Program-made: the position numbers and the translations under genes | Shown: positions 8,968 to 17,119 of the stretch, one piece after another | Numbering within the stretch: position 1 is the stretch's first letter | How the letters are laid out: every line of letters starts with the position of its first letter | The notes under the pieces: model-generated | Database searches by the model: none | The model's input: only the letters and a program-made list of their open reading frames with translations | Told to the model about the DNA's origin: nothing | DNA from: Bacteroides pyogenes DSM 20611 = JCM 6294 | Lineage (GTDB): Bacteria; Bacteroidota; Bacteroidia; Bacteroidales; Bacteroidaceae | NCBI RefSeq assembly: GCF_000428105.1 | Contig: NZ_ATZH01000008.1 | Span: 62,001-126,000 of the forward strand | Length of the DNA stretch: 64,000 bases | Reading direction: 5' to 3'

Positions 8968-9723
8968 ATGAATTACAGTTTTGAAGAGAACGAGATGCCT
9001 TTTGACATCCTCGAACGTTTCGGTCTGACGCAGACCATGATAGAAGACCTGCCTACCGATGTCCTCCAGAATATCTACAATGGCAGGAAGTCACCAGTCT
9101 TGCCTGTACATATCACGGCAGACGATGGTGAAGAAGTAAAGGCAAGAACCCGATTCAGTCTTGTTAGAACCGAAGAAGGCGGTGTCGATGTACTCTTCTA
9201 TCCCCAACTTGACGAGTATGACCTCAAATTGTTCAATGAGACCCAGAGTCAGGACCTTCTTGCAGGAAAGCCTATCATTGGACATTTAGAAAGCAACGAG
9301 GTCGGCAAGGAGCTTGGTGGAAAATCTTTCTTCCAGCTTGACCCGGAAAGCAAGCAGGTCATGAGCGTTCCGACCCCTGTCATTGGTAGAAACATACAGT
9401 ATATCGCCGACCGCTATCACCTCACTGGCGCAGAGATGCAGAAATTGCAGAACGGAGACATCCTTACCATTATTGAAGACGAGGAGGAATATTCCATTGG
9501 TATAGATCTCAATGCAAAGACTGGCATCCGTTTCGCAGCAGGCAACGACATGGTCTGGAAACGTGAAGGTAAGCGTGAATGGGACAAGTACAGTTTCGGC
9601 ATCTTTGGCTGCTGGGCAATGGACGAAGCAGGCAACCTCGACTATGTACCAGAGGAAAGCTACACAGAAGAGATGTGGAACGAACTGAACAACAAGAGCA
9701 GAGCCAAAGCCATCAAGCTTTGA
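8968..9723 (+). CDS. DUF4099/DUF3945 domain protein
   Basis: A 251-residue soluble protein. Residues 1-50 (MPFDILERFGLTQTMIEDLP, then LQNIYNGRKSPVLPV) fit DUF4099. Residues about 95-160 (GKPIIGHLE, FFQLDPESKQVMSVPT, RYHLTGAEMQKLQNG) fit the DUF3945 repeat. Both occur almost only in Bacteroidetes plasmids and integrative elements; their function is unknown. It is the first gene of the + strand run reaching 25.6 kb. No TM segments or catalytic motifs are visible. Confidence 0.75.
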   Translation: MNYSFEENEMPFDILERFGLTQTMIEDLPTDVLQNIYNGRKSPVLPVHITADDGEEVKARTRFSLVRTEEGGVDVLFYPQLDEYDLKLFNETQSQDLLAGKPIIGHLESNEVGKELGGKSFFQLDPESKQVMSVPTPVIGRNIQYIADRYHLTGAEMQKLQNGDILTIIEDEEEYSIGIDLNAKTGIRFAAGNDMVWKREGKREWDKYSFGIFGCWAMDEAGNLDYVPEESYTEEMWNELNNKSRAKAIKL

Positions 9724-9831
9724 GCAGCACACCATCGTTGCACCCACATGCTCTTTCAACAATGAGAAAGTATAAGGGCATATACCAAACAAAAGGAAGC
9801 CTACAGTAACAACCCTCAAAAACAAAACAAT

Positions 9832-10041
9832 ATGGCAAATGTAAAATACTACCCAGAAGATGTGCTCGTGGAGAAAGTCCAGAGCGGAGAATACGGCTGG
9901 CTTGACTATATCAACCATCACTCACCAGAATGGCAGAAGGAATACACCGCTTACTGCATGGAGAGAAATCTCGTCGTGAATGAAGAATCGGCAGAGGAAT
10001 TTGTCGATTGGAAGGGTGAGCAGATTGAAGCCGGTGAATAA
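9832..10041 (+). CDS. Small acidic protein, unknown
   Basis: A 69-residue protein (MANVKYYPEDVLVEKVQSGE at its start) rich in Glu, Trp and Tyr, with no TM segment. It lies between the DUF4099 gene and a large unknown gene in the transfer run. I do not recognise a family. Same-strand position and ordinary codon use support it as a real gene. Confidence 0.6.
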   Translation: MANVKYYPEDVLVEKVQSGEYGWLDYINHHSPEWQKEYTAYCMERNLVVNEESAEEFVDWKGEQIEAGE

Positions 10042-10064
10042 GTAATGTAACACCATTATAGAAT

Positions 10065-11699
10065 ATGTCTATCAGATCAAACTCATTACCAGTAGGAAGA
10101 GACCTGTCTCCAGAACTTCAGGAGATACTCCGACGCAATGGAATGCAAGCCCACATCATCCGACAAGGAGAAGGTTATCAGCTTGCAGTCCAAGGACATG
10201 ACTCTCCCCTGCTGACATACTCCATCACAGCACAGCAGATGAGAGACCTCGTTGACTGGGGCACCAATTCAGCCAACAAGAAAGCCTATAACACCTTTGC
10301 CTCCCTCGTGAGCAATGATTTCTATATGCCCCGCAATTTTGTACATGCCCGCAATGCCAACGGACGTGTGGCCATGGGACTTCACGGCTACCGTATTGGT
10401 GTTGGAGAGTATGGCCGACTGCCATGGGACAGACGATGTGCCCACATGATGATGGATCCATACCACGGACGTTTCCTTGGATGGACACCACGAAACCAGG
10501 AAGGATTCCACATGCGCCGTGTCGGTGGAGCCATGTTTATGCAAGGAGCACCTTTAGTGCCAGAACGCCCTGACGGCAGGATAAAACCAGGCGAAATGCA
10601 GAACGGTGGCTACGGCTTTTACTATAAAGGAGGACAACAGAACATGGTGCAGCAACCTTCACAGGACGTATTGTCAGACTTGCAATCTGTCATTCCCCCT
10701 GTGGAGGTGCGCCCTCGTTCTACAGAGCCCGCAAAGCCATACAACGAGCTGATTACCTCCAAGGTCTATTTTAGTAACGAGAAGTGGCAGGAGTGCCTTG
10801 CTTCTCATGGCATTGTTATTGACCCAACAAGCAAAACACTGACTATCCAGTCCACTGCGACAAGACAAGACTTTGTCTATGACCTTACCGACGAAGAGTT
10901 GAGAAAGCTCACCAGTAACTCCGTTAAGGAAGTGCCTGTTCAGAATCGAATTGACCTCATCAACAATGTCATCAAGAATGATTTTCAGGACAAGCTGACC
11001 ATGGATATGCTCAACTCAAAAGAGCAGATAGGTCTGAAACTCACCCCCGAGGTTGAAGCGGAACTCAACAGCCGGCAACAGATTGTTATCGACCAATCAC
11101 AGCCACTTGTTTATGACAATCAAGCAGTAGTCGAGCCTGAAGACCGCAGTGTAGCCCATGTCGATGGCAACAGCCTTTACGAGATAAACGAAGGCAAAGG
11201 ATGGTTCCGCGAAGGCAAGCACGGACGAGAGGTACAGGTCGATGACATCAAGGTGGAGCCTGTCCGTGACGAAAAGGGCGAGATACAGAAAGACGAGAAA
11301 GGCAATTCCCTGTTCCGCATGACCGCCGTCATCAATGGCGAGAGCATCAGCCATGAGATAACCCAAAAGCAGTATGACAAATTCATGGCCATCGATGATT
11401 ATCATCGCATGAAGCTCTTTTCTCATATCTTCAAGGAAGTTGATATGAAGAATGTGCCAGGTATGCAGTCAAACATCGGTGCAAAGATAGGAGGAGCCCT
11501 CCTTGCTGGCATTGCTGTCATGGGAGAATTAGGCAGAGACCGATACGCACCTGCCGTTTTTGTAGAACATCACCACGCCCCACATCCGCATGTATATTTC
11601 AAAGGCAGTGTTGACTCACCCCAAGACCTCGCTTCGAGAGCCTTCGACGCAGGGCTCAATGCAGGAGAACATGGCGTAGGCATGGGACATGGAAGATAA
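10065..11699 (+). CDS. Mobile-element protein of unknown function with C-terminal TM segment
   Basis: A 544-residue protein. Residues 1-170 form a compact region (LPVGRDLSPELQEILRRNG, RVAMGLHGYRIGVGEYGRLP, WDRRCAHMMMDPYHGRFLGW). Residues 225-460 are soluble and strand-rich, containing EINEGKGWFREGKHGREVQV and ISHEITQKQYDKFMAIDDYH, which resembles DUF3945-type segments. A hydrophobic stretch near 475-490 (IGGALLAGIAVMGELG) may be a single TM helix before a His- and Gly-rich tail. It is followed by the Toprim protein after 25 bases. Function unknown; a role in DNA processing or transfer is inferred only from context. Confidence 0.6.
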   Translation: MSIRSNSLPVGRDLSPELQEILRRNGMQAHIIRQGEGYQLAVQGHDSPLLTYSITAQQMRDLVDWGTNSANKKAYNTFASLVSNDFYMPRNFVHARNANGRVAMGLHGYRIGVGEYGRLPWDRRCAHMMMDPYHGRFLGWTPRNQEGFHMRRVGGAMFMQGAPLVPERPDGRIKPGEMQNGGYGFYYKGGQQNMVQQPSQDVLSDLQSVIPPVEVRPRSTEPAKPYNELITSKVYFSNEKWQECLASHGIVIDPTSKTLTIQSTATRQDFVYDLTDEELRKLTSNSVKEVPVQNRIDLINNVIKNDFQDKLTMDMLNSKEQIGLKLTPEVEAELNSRQQIVIDQSQPLVYDNQAVVEPEDRSVAHVDGNSLYEINEGKGWFREGKHGREVQVDDIKVEPVRDEKGEIQKDEKGNSLFRMTAVINGESISHEITQKQYDKFMAIDDYHRMKLFSHIFKEVDMKNVPGMQSNIGAKIGGALLAGIAVMGELGRDRYAPAVFVEHHHAPHPHVYFKGSVDSPQDLASRAFDAGLNAGEHGVGMGHGR

Positions 11700-11724
11700 A
11701 CAATAAAACACAGGTTTTCAGCCA

Positions 11725-13197
11725 ATGACAGACGAACAGACATTTGAGAACTACCGTAATCGTCTTGACATCCGGGACGTGTTGGAAGACGCAGGCTACA
11801 CGCTCTACAAGCGTGATGGCTTGCGCTATCCTGCCTATGTCCGTTTGGACAGTGACGGACGCAGAATCAGTGGTGACAAATACCTTGTCAGTCCTGGTCG
11901 CAACTGCTGTTTCCAGCCACCCACAATCAAGCTCTACTCCGTCACCTCCTTCATTTGGGAGCATCCAGACCTCTTCTCAGAATACAGGCAAGGTATCAAG
12001 GAGTCTGCCCTTGTCCATAAAGTGTGCCAGCGGCTTCTCAATATGCCTGTAGAACAAACAAGAAAGAGAGTCTTTGACCCCGTGCGTGATGGAAAGCCTT
12101 TCGATATGAAGGACTATCAAGTTCAACATTTCCATCCCAATGACTTTGACTCTCAGAAGCCATTCTATGTCTTCTTCAAGTCCAGAGGGATAGATTTTGC
12201 CACACGCTGTGCCTTTCATGATAGTTTTGTACTTGCTACAAAGACAGACAAAGATGGCAGCATCTACAAGAACCTTTCCTTTCCCATGCACATTCCCGGC
12301 CAACCAGACAGATGTGTTGGATTCGAGGAACGAGGTTATCCACGCAAGGACGGCACAGCCCGAAAAGGAATGGCAGCAGGCAGCAATGCAAGCGAAGGAG
12401 TATGGATGGCCAGCCCCAAGGGAACAGACCTGAAAGATGCCAAGCATGTCTTTATCTTCGAGAGTGCCTATGATGCCATGTCCTTCTATCAGTTGCGGAT
12501 GAAGCAGGAATCGGGATTGGACTATCAGGGACGGCGTGAATTGAAATCGGCAGTCTTTGTCTCCACAGGAGGAAACCCAAGCTACGGACAGATTCATGGT
12601 CTCATCACCCACGCCCCCAATGCCACGTTTCACCTTGCTTTTGACAATGACATGGCAGGTAAACAGTTTGCCGACAACTTTGAGGAGATAGCGAGAGCCA
12701 TGAGTCCTGTTGCCCCGGACAAAGTGGCGCTTGAGATGAAACCCTTTATAGAGAGCCTGCCAAAACCATTGGAGACAACGAAGGATTTGCTTGCCATTGA
12801 TGACGAGCAATACGATGAACTTCCCAAACCGTTACGAGAGCTCTATCTCAAATATGACTCAGCAAGGGAAGAAGCCCTGGAGTATCACTATTCCCCTTTC
12901 TTATGTCAGGAAGACAAACAGGATGCTGCGGACAAGATGAATCTGGCATATAAAGAGTTCAAGGATGCATTGTTTGAGAAACTGAATGTGAAGGAGGGAC
13001 AGAGTCTTCAACCTGTCAAGACCATACGGGAGACTCCATCAGAAGGTTATAAGGACTTCAATGACGAGTTGTTGGACAAGAAGCAGTATGCCCTCACCGA
13101 TGTCATAGAAACAGCCTTTGACGATGACGGCATAAACCTGACTGTTGAGCGACAGGAGGAGAACGAAGAGACTAAACATCACGGATTTAAGCGATAA
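11725..13197 (+). CDS. Toprim/DUF3991 domain protein, primase-like
   Basis: A 490-residue protein. The N-terminal part (LDIRDVLEDAGYTLYKRDG, FLVSPG-like KYLVSPGRNCC, then VFFKSRGIDFATRC) fits the DUF3991 region that precedes Toprim in mobile-element primase-like proteins. The Toprim motifs are visible: HVFIFESAYDAMSFY near 240-255 supplies the conserved Glu, and FHLAFDNDMAGK near 305 supplies the D-x-D. Toprim proteins of this layout are common with Bacteroidetes relaxases, where they may prime the transferred strand. A full primase zinc finger is absent. It is followed 5 bases later by a PH-domain gene. Confidence 0.8.
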   Translation: MTDEQTFENYRNRLDIRDVLEDAGYTLYKRDGLRYPAYVRLDSDGRRISGDKYLVSPGRNCCFQPPTIKLYSVTSFIWEHPDLFSEYRQGIKESALVHKVCQRLLNMPVEQTRKRVFDPVRDGKPFDMKDYQVQHFHPNDFDSQKPFYVFFKSRGIDFATRCAFHDSFVLATKTDKDGSIYKNLSFPMHIPGQPDRCVGFEERGYPRKDGTARKGMAAGSNASEGVWMASPKGTDLKDAKHVFIFESAYDAMSFYQLRMKQESGLDYQGRRELKSAVFVSTGGNPSYGQIHGLITHAPNATFHLAFDNDMAGKQFADNFEEIARAMSPVAPDKVALEMKPFIESLPKPLETTKDLLAIDDEQYDELPKPLRELYLKYDSAREEALEYHYSPFLCQEDKQDAADKMNLAYKEFKDALFEKLNVKEGQSLQPVKTIRETPSEGYKDFNDELLDKKQYALTDVIETAFDDDGINLTVERQEENEETKHHGFKR

Positions 13198-13202
13198 GGA
13201 AT

Positions 13203-13694
13203 ATGGAAGACATCATCCACAGATTCAAGGTTATCACGTTGCGCCCCCACTGGTCGCAATACATCATCTCTCAGGGCTTGGCGTTTATCATCAGCTGCGC
13301 CCTCTTTCTCGTAGCAGGACATGACAGCATCACCTACAAGTGGCCGTTTGTCGTTCTCGGTTCCATCATGACATGCTTCATGCTCTATGGATGCCTGTAT
13401 CTCCACAAGCTGAGATACATCATCACCTCAGAGCAGCTCATCATCCAGCGTGGAGTCTTGACGAGAACCAGCGACTACATTGAGTTGTACAGAGTTGTTG
13501 ACTTCAGCGAGAACCGTGATATACTTGAACAGCTGTTCGGCTTGAAGACCGTATGGATTTTCAGTGGCGACCGCACCAATCCCAAGCTCGACATCTACGG
13601 CATCAGGGAGAACATCGATGTGGTAAACATTGTACGTACAAGAGTGGAATACAACAAGCGAAGAAAGGGCATCTATGAAATCACCAACAGATAA
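13203..13694 (+). CDS. Membrane protein with bacterial PH (bPH2) domain
   Basis: A 163-residue protein with two TM helices near residues 23-40 and 48-68, followed by a bPH_2-like domain (RYIITSEQLIIQRGVLTRTS, then IELYRVVDFSENRDILEQLF and TVWIFSGD). This layout is typical of small YdbT/DUF304-type membrane proteins. Its role in mobile elements is unknown. It lies in a tight gene string between the Toprim gene and a secreted TraI-like gene. Confidence 0.75.
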   Translation: MEDIIHRFKVITLRPHWSQYIISQGLAFIISCALFLVAGHDSITYKWPFVVLGSIMTCFMLYGCLYLHKLRYIITSEQLIIQRGVLTRTSDYIELYRVVDFSENRDILEQLFGLKTVWIFSGDRTNPKLDIYGIRENIDVVNIVRTRVEYNKRRKGIYEITNR

Positions 13695-13701
13695 CATCAT
13701 T

Positions 13702-14427
13702 ATGCGTATCAGAACAATAGCCAAGGAATACGATGGCAGGTGGATGATTGTCTCTGCCATCGCCCTTGCCATGCTCCTGTTTGGGACAAGGGCACATGCC
13801 CAGATTGTTTCCAGCAATCCTCTGGAGTATGTTGCTTTGGCAGAGGGCAATGACCTTATCAATGGTCAAATCAAGCATCAGATTGAGGACCAACAAAAGA
13901 CTGCACTTCTTCAAAACGCCATCGCAGCAGAGTTTACTCAGATACACAAATGGGAGAAGAAGTACAACAGCTATCTGAAAACAGCATCTGGCTATGCCTC
14001 CACGCTGAAAGCATGCACCTCATTATATGATGACGGAGTGAGACTCTTCATCAACCTTTGCTCTTTGCGAAAGGCTATCGCATCCAATCCCCAGGGCTTT
14101 GTAGCGACGATGAGTATGAACAACCTCTATATCGAGACAGCCACGGAACTCGTCACCGTATATACCACACTCAAAGAAGCCATAGCCAAGGGAGGCAACG
14201 AGAACATGCTGACAGGAGCAGAAAGAAGCAAAACCCTTTGGGAGTTGAACGACCGGCTTGCCCAGTTTAACAAGAAACTCACACGCCTGTGTCTCAGCAT
14301 CCGCTATTACACCATGGCAGATGTATGGAACAATGTGACCGCAGGCATGATAGACAGAAGCAACGCAGAGATTGCCGCCCAGGCACTGGGAAGATGGCGC
14401 AGGTGTGCCAATGTAGTAACACCATAA
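13702..14427 (+). CDS. Secreted conjugation-associated protein, TraI-like
   Basis: The ATG at 13702 gives 241 residues with a clean signal peptide (WMIVSAIALAMLLFGTRAHAQ). An ATG at 13675 would overlap the PH gene and add polar residues before it. The mature part is helical and ends with LTRLCLSIRYYTMADVWNNV. Length, signal peptide and helical pattern recall the TraI-type periplasmic proteins of Bacteroides conjugative transposons (VirB5-like by analogy), a distant similarity read by eye. The next gene is a paralogue: both share the (T/S)-(M/L)-ADVW block and the arginine-rich end (ALGRWRR against CKERWKR). Confidence 0.6.
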   Translation: MRIRTIAKEYDGRWMIVSAIALAMLLFGTRAHAQIVSSNPLEYVALAEGNDLINGQIKHQIEDQQKTALLQNAIAAEFTQIHKWEKKYNSYLKTASGYASTLKACTSLYDDGVRLFINLCSLRKAIASNPQGFVATMSMNNLYIETATELVTVYTTLKEAIAKGGNENMLTGAERSKTLWELNDRLAQFNKKLTRLCLSIRYYTMADVWNNVTAGMIDRSNAEIAAQALGRWRRCANVVTP

Positions 14428-14452
14428 TAAAAGATTGTTTCAGGATAACAAC

Positions 14453-15166
14453 ATGAGTATTCGCATTTGTTCATACATAAGAATAGTTGTTCTCACCATC
14501 CTGTTCTTCGGGAAAGGCGTGAGTCTTCTTGCCCAGGGCAATGACCCTGTATTGGCAGGAATGATACTCATGTACACAGACAAAGCCAAGAAGGAGCTGA
14601 AGCAACAAGAGAAGATGATGCTTCTGGAATCCACAGGACATATCTGGATCAAGGAAGAGGTGGAAGGCACCTCTAACCTGCAGAAAGAGTTCAATGACTA
14701 CCTCGACAAGTTCCACAGCATCATCACCTATGCTGCACAGATATATGGCTTCTATCATGAGATAGACCGTCTCATCGACCAGCTTGGGACATATTCCAAC
14801 CAACTCGGCACTCACACCACCAATGCCCTTGCAGTAGCCCTTTCCTCCAACAGAAACAAGTTGTATAGGGAACTCATCATGAACAGCGTTGATATTGTGA
14901 ATGACGTAAGGCAGGTCTGTTTGTCAGACACCAAGATGACAGAGAAGGAACGTCTGGAGGTATTGTTTGGCATCCGTCCCAAACTAAAAACCATGAACAG
15001 GAAACTCAAAAGGCTGATACGTGCAGTAAAGTACACTTCACTGGCAGATGTCTGGGCAGAGATTGACTACAATGCCAGGAGCGAAGCTGACAAACCCACT
15101 ATCGTGCAGCAATGCAAAGAACGTTGGAAGAGAAATGCCAACCGAAGGAGCAGCGAGAGCCATTAA
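14453..15166 (+). CDS. Secreted conjugation-associated protein, TraI-like paralogue
   Basis: The ATG at 14453 gives 237 residues. The N-terminus is a signal peptide (RIVVLTILFFGKGVSLLAQG). The mature protein is helical: KAKKELKQQEKMM, FNDYLDKFHSIITYAAQIYG and KLKRLIRAVKYTSLADVWAE. It aligns in pattern with the preceding gene, consistent with an ancient tandem duplication in the transfer operon. A TTG at 14435 would add residues before the signal peptide and was rejected. Function unknown; periplasmic or surface location is supported by the signal peptide. Confidence 0.6.
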   Translation: MSIRICSYIRIVVLTILFFGKGVSLLAQGNDPVLAGMILMYTDKAKKELKQQEKMMLLESTGHIWIKEEVEGTSNLQKEFNDYLDKFHSIITYAAQIYGFYHEIDRLIDQLGTYSNQLGTHTTNALAVALSSNRNKLYRELIMNSVDIVNDVRQVCLSDTKMTEKERLEVLFGIRPKLKTMNRKLKRLIRAVKYTSLADVWAEIDYNARSEADKPTIVQQCKERWKRNANRRSSESH

Positions 15167-15167
15167 G

Positions 15168-15214
15168 CTCGCTTAAATGGCAGAGTCGCGTCTGAGGAAG
15201 ACGGAGTCAAGGTT
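15168..15214 (+). repeat. Interspersed palindrome repeat, copy A
   Basis: Directly after the TraI-like paralogue there is a small inverted repeat (TAAGC-TC-GCTTA) followed about 25 bases later by GAGGAAGACGGAGTCAA. The same 17-base block with one variable base recurs at about 49098 and 49492, each time preceded by a CTCGCTT/GCTTGCTCGG-type palindrome. Confidence 0.5.
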
Positions 15215-15276
15215 AGTTAAAGTATAAGACATATCAGGATAACAAAATAACAAACAATCAATTATATCATAGAACC

Positions 15277-15948
15277 ATGGGTTGGGCATCATTATTGAAA
15301 GCAGCTCTCCGTCTTGGCGGTAGAGCAACAAAGGCGACATTCTCCACGATGGGCAGTGCCGCACTACATCCGCAACAGACGTTGAGAGGAATGGGCACGG
15401 CTGTAAAGTCTGCGACAGTCGGAGGAGCACTCGGCTATATCGGTTGGGAAAAGCTCACCACTGACAAGAGTGTGGTAGGCATTGTAAGCGATGCTGTCAT
15501 TGGAGAAAAGACCACAGACAAGATTGGAGATACCATTTCAGACATCGGTGAAGGTGTCCGTGATATAAAAGACTCTGTCAATGGTCTCAGCAGCGGTGTC
15601 AATGGAGCCGTCGAAAGCATTGACAGCAAATGGGAAGGCATGTCAGGTTTCCTCCGTGCCATGTTCTCTGGTCATGGCGGTGACATGATGGGAAACTTCT
15701 TCAGCAACATTGGTCGTGGCAACGTTTCAGGACTGAGCATAGTAGGGCTTATCGTGTCTGCTCTGCTTGTGTTCGGACGTTTCGGGTGGCTTGGCAAGAT
15801 AGCAGGAGCCGTTCTCGGCATGATGATGATAGGCAATAATTCCAGTCTGAATCAAGTATTTGGAGGCAGCAGGGCATCACATAACACTCCCTCAGAGAGC
15901 AAGCAACAAGAAGTCGAGCATACAAATGGTGGTGGAAGACGCAGATAA
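15277..15948 (+). CDS. Small glycine-rich membrane protein, unknown
   Basis: A 223-residue protein. The N-terminal 60 residues are basic and amphipathic (LLKAALRLGGRATKATFSTM). A heptad-like Val/Ile/Gly segment follows (IGDTISDIGEGVRDIKDSVN). Two hydrophobic helices near 150-170 and 172-188 (GLSIVGLIVSALLVFGRFG; LGKIAGAVLGMMMIG) precede a polar tail. No family recognised. Its position in the transfer gene string suggests a membrane component of the element. Confidence 0.6.
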   Translation: MGWASLLKAALRLGGRATKATFSTMGSAALHPQQTLRGMGTAVKSATVGGALGYIGWEKLTTDKSVVGIVSDAVIGEKTTDKIGDTISDIGEGVRDIKDSVNGLSSGVNGAVESIDSKWEGMSGFLRAMFSGHGGDMMGNFFSNIGRGNVSGLSIVGLIVSALLVFGRFGWLGKIAGAVLGMMMIGNNSSLNQVFGGSRASHNTPSESKQQEVEHTNGGGRRR

Positions 15949-15973
15949 ACAAAACAACATAAAAGAATATACA

Positions 15974-16804
15974 ATGCAATTTACACAAGAAATGATGCTG
16001 CACTCCGACAGTGGCTATTGCATGCCATTCGAGGAAAGAAACGGAGACGTGCAGATGAGCCTTGGATATGGCAAGCAGAAACATCCGCAAACAGGAGAAA
16101 CCTTCTTCAACCATGGAGTAGATTTCAAGGTTAACAACTACCTCCTTTCCGCTGTGGCTACCGGCAAGGTCACAGGATTGGGCAATGATGCCGTTCATGG
16201 TATCTATCAAGTCACACGCTACGGGGACTATGAAGTCATCTACAGCCATCTGAGCAATGTCTTTGCCAACTACGGGAAAGAGGTCAAGGCAGGTCAGGTT
16301 ATTGCCGTCAGTGGCAGCTCACTGCACATCGAGGTGAAATACAAAGGAGAGGAACTCAACCCTTTGGAGTTTCTGACGATGATCTACAGCAACCTGAAGG
16401 TCATGGAGCAGCATGGCAGACCTGGTGCCGCGCCACAGTTCGTCACTTTGGACATGGATGTGCGCACTGCATACGACAAAGACCAGGAAGAGATTGAGAA
16501 CTTGATGATGCGGTTTTTCCCAGACTACATGACAGACATGAGTAAGGGCATTTACGTCTTACCCGAGCATACGGAGCTTGCCTTGCGCAACATCTTCACC
16601 ATGTCTGCCATGAAGCATTACTTCTTCGAGACCATTCCAAGCATGGCAAACCCACTGGGTATGGGTGCCAAGAGCATACCCATTGCAGAAAGAGTGCAGA
16701 ACCTGCTGATAGCCGATTTCCTCAACTATCTTGCCTTGCGACATCAGATATTCCTATCAAGCATGAGTGCTGTCGAAAAAAAAAAGCCCAAGACAGAGCC
16801 ATAG
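15974..16804 (+). CDS. M23-like protein with a degenerate catalytic motif
   Basis: The ATG at 15974 gives 276 residues. Residues about 20-135 are an M23/LytM fold (HPQTGETFFNHGVDFKV, VIYSHLSNVFANYGKEVKAG, QVIAVSGSSLHIEVKYKG). The first zinc ligands HGVD are present, but the usual H-x-H is S-L-H, so one catalytic/zinc His is missing and activity is doubtful. There is no signal peptide. The C-terminal part is helical. The frame ends shortly after a run of ten A (16776-16785); a frame shifted by -1 continues for 107 more codons, so the true product may be a frameshift fusion. Confidence 0.75.
   Translation: MQFTQEMMLHSDSGYCMPFEERNGDVQMSLGYGKQKHPQTGETFFNHGVDFKVNNYLLSAVATGKVTGLGNDAVHGIYQVTRYGDYEVIYSHLSNVFANYGKEVKAGQVIAVSGSSLHIEVKYKGEELNPLEFLTMIYSNLKVMEQHGRPGAAPQFVTLDMDVRTAYDKDQEEIENLMMRFFPDYMTDMSKGIYVLPEHTELALRNIFTMSAMKHYFFETIPSMANPLGMGAKSIPIAERVQNLLIADFLNYLALRHQIFLSSMSAVEKKKPKTEP
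16776..16786 (+). promoter_or_regulatory. Candidate -1 frameshift or transcript-slippage site
   Basis: Ten consecutive A followed by G. In the M23-like frame the last seven bases are read A-AAA-AAG, which is the slippery heptamer of the E. coli dnaX type. A -1 shift here avoids the TAG at 16802 and enters the open frame to 17109. A partial hairpin (CUGGUG/CACUGG, two wobble pairs) lies about 30 bases downstream, further than usual for a stimulator. Confidence 0.5.
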
Positions 16805-17109
16805 CGACGAGTGGTCTGGTGGATCCACTGGCGGGATTGGAGATTGACGTACAGAGTTTCGATATTCCCCGGCTTGTCAGTGTCTATCCCGACAAATCAG
16901 GTATCAGATGGTGGACAAAAGCATGGTTTAACAACAGCGAAGCAGGCGAAGCCGCCATCGAGATAGAACGTGAGCTCGCCATCAAGTTCATCAATGACAA
17001 TATTGAGAAAGACGCATGGCTTGAAGAGTATTTCCCGAAGCAGATGGAAGTCTATCACAACGCCATCGAGCAGACCCGAGAACAAATCCTCAATCAATTA
17101 AACCTCTAA
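16787..17109 (+). CDS. C-terminal part of the M23-like protein in the -1 frame
   Basis: An open frame that follows the A-run in the -1 frame and ends 10 bases before the next gene. As an independent ORF it would need a GTG at 16819; no ATG occurs in its first two thirds. The sequence is protein-like: AIATSGLVDPLAGLEID, then FDIPRLVSVYPDKSGIRWWT, and a helical acidic end. Most likely it is the tail of the M23-like gene, reached by frameshift or separated by a point indel or sequencing error. No family recognised. Confidence 0.55.
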
Positions 17110-17119
17110 CGTATCAAGT

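Noticed and set aside
11977..12810. A 277-codon - strand frame opposite the Toprim gene.
   Set aside because: Shadow of a gene with clear Toprim motifs; the antisense product has no recognisable pattern.
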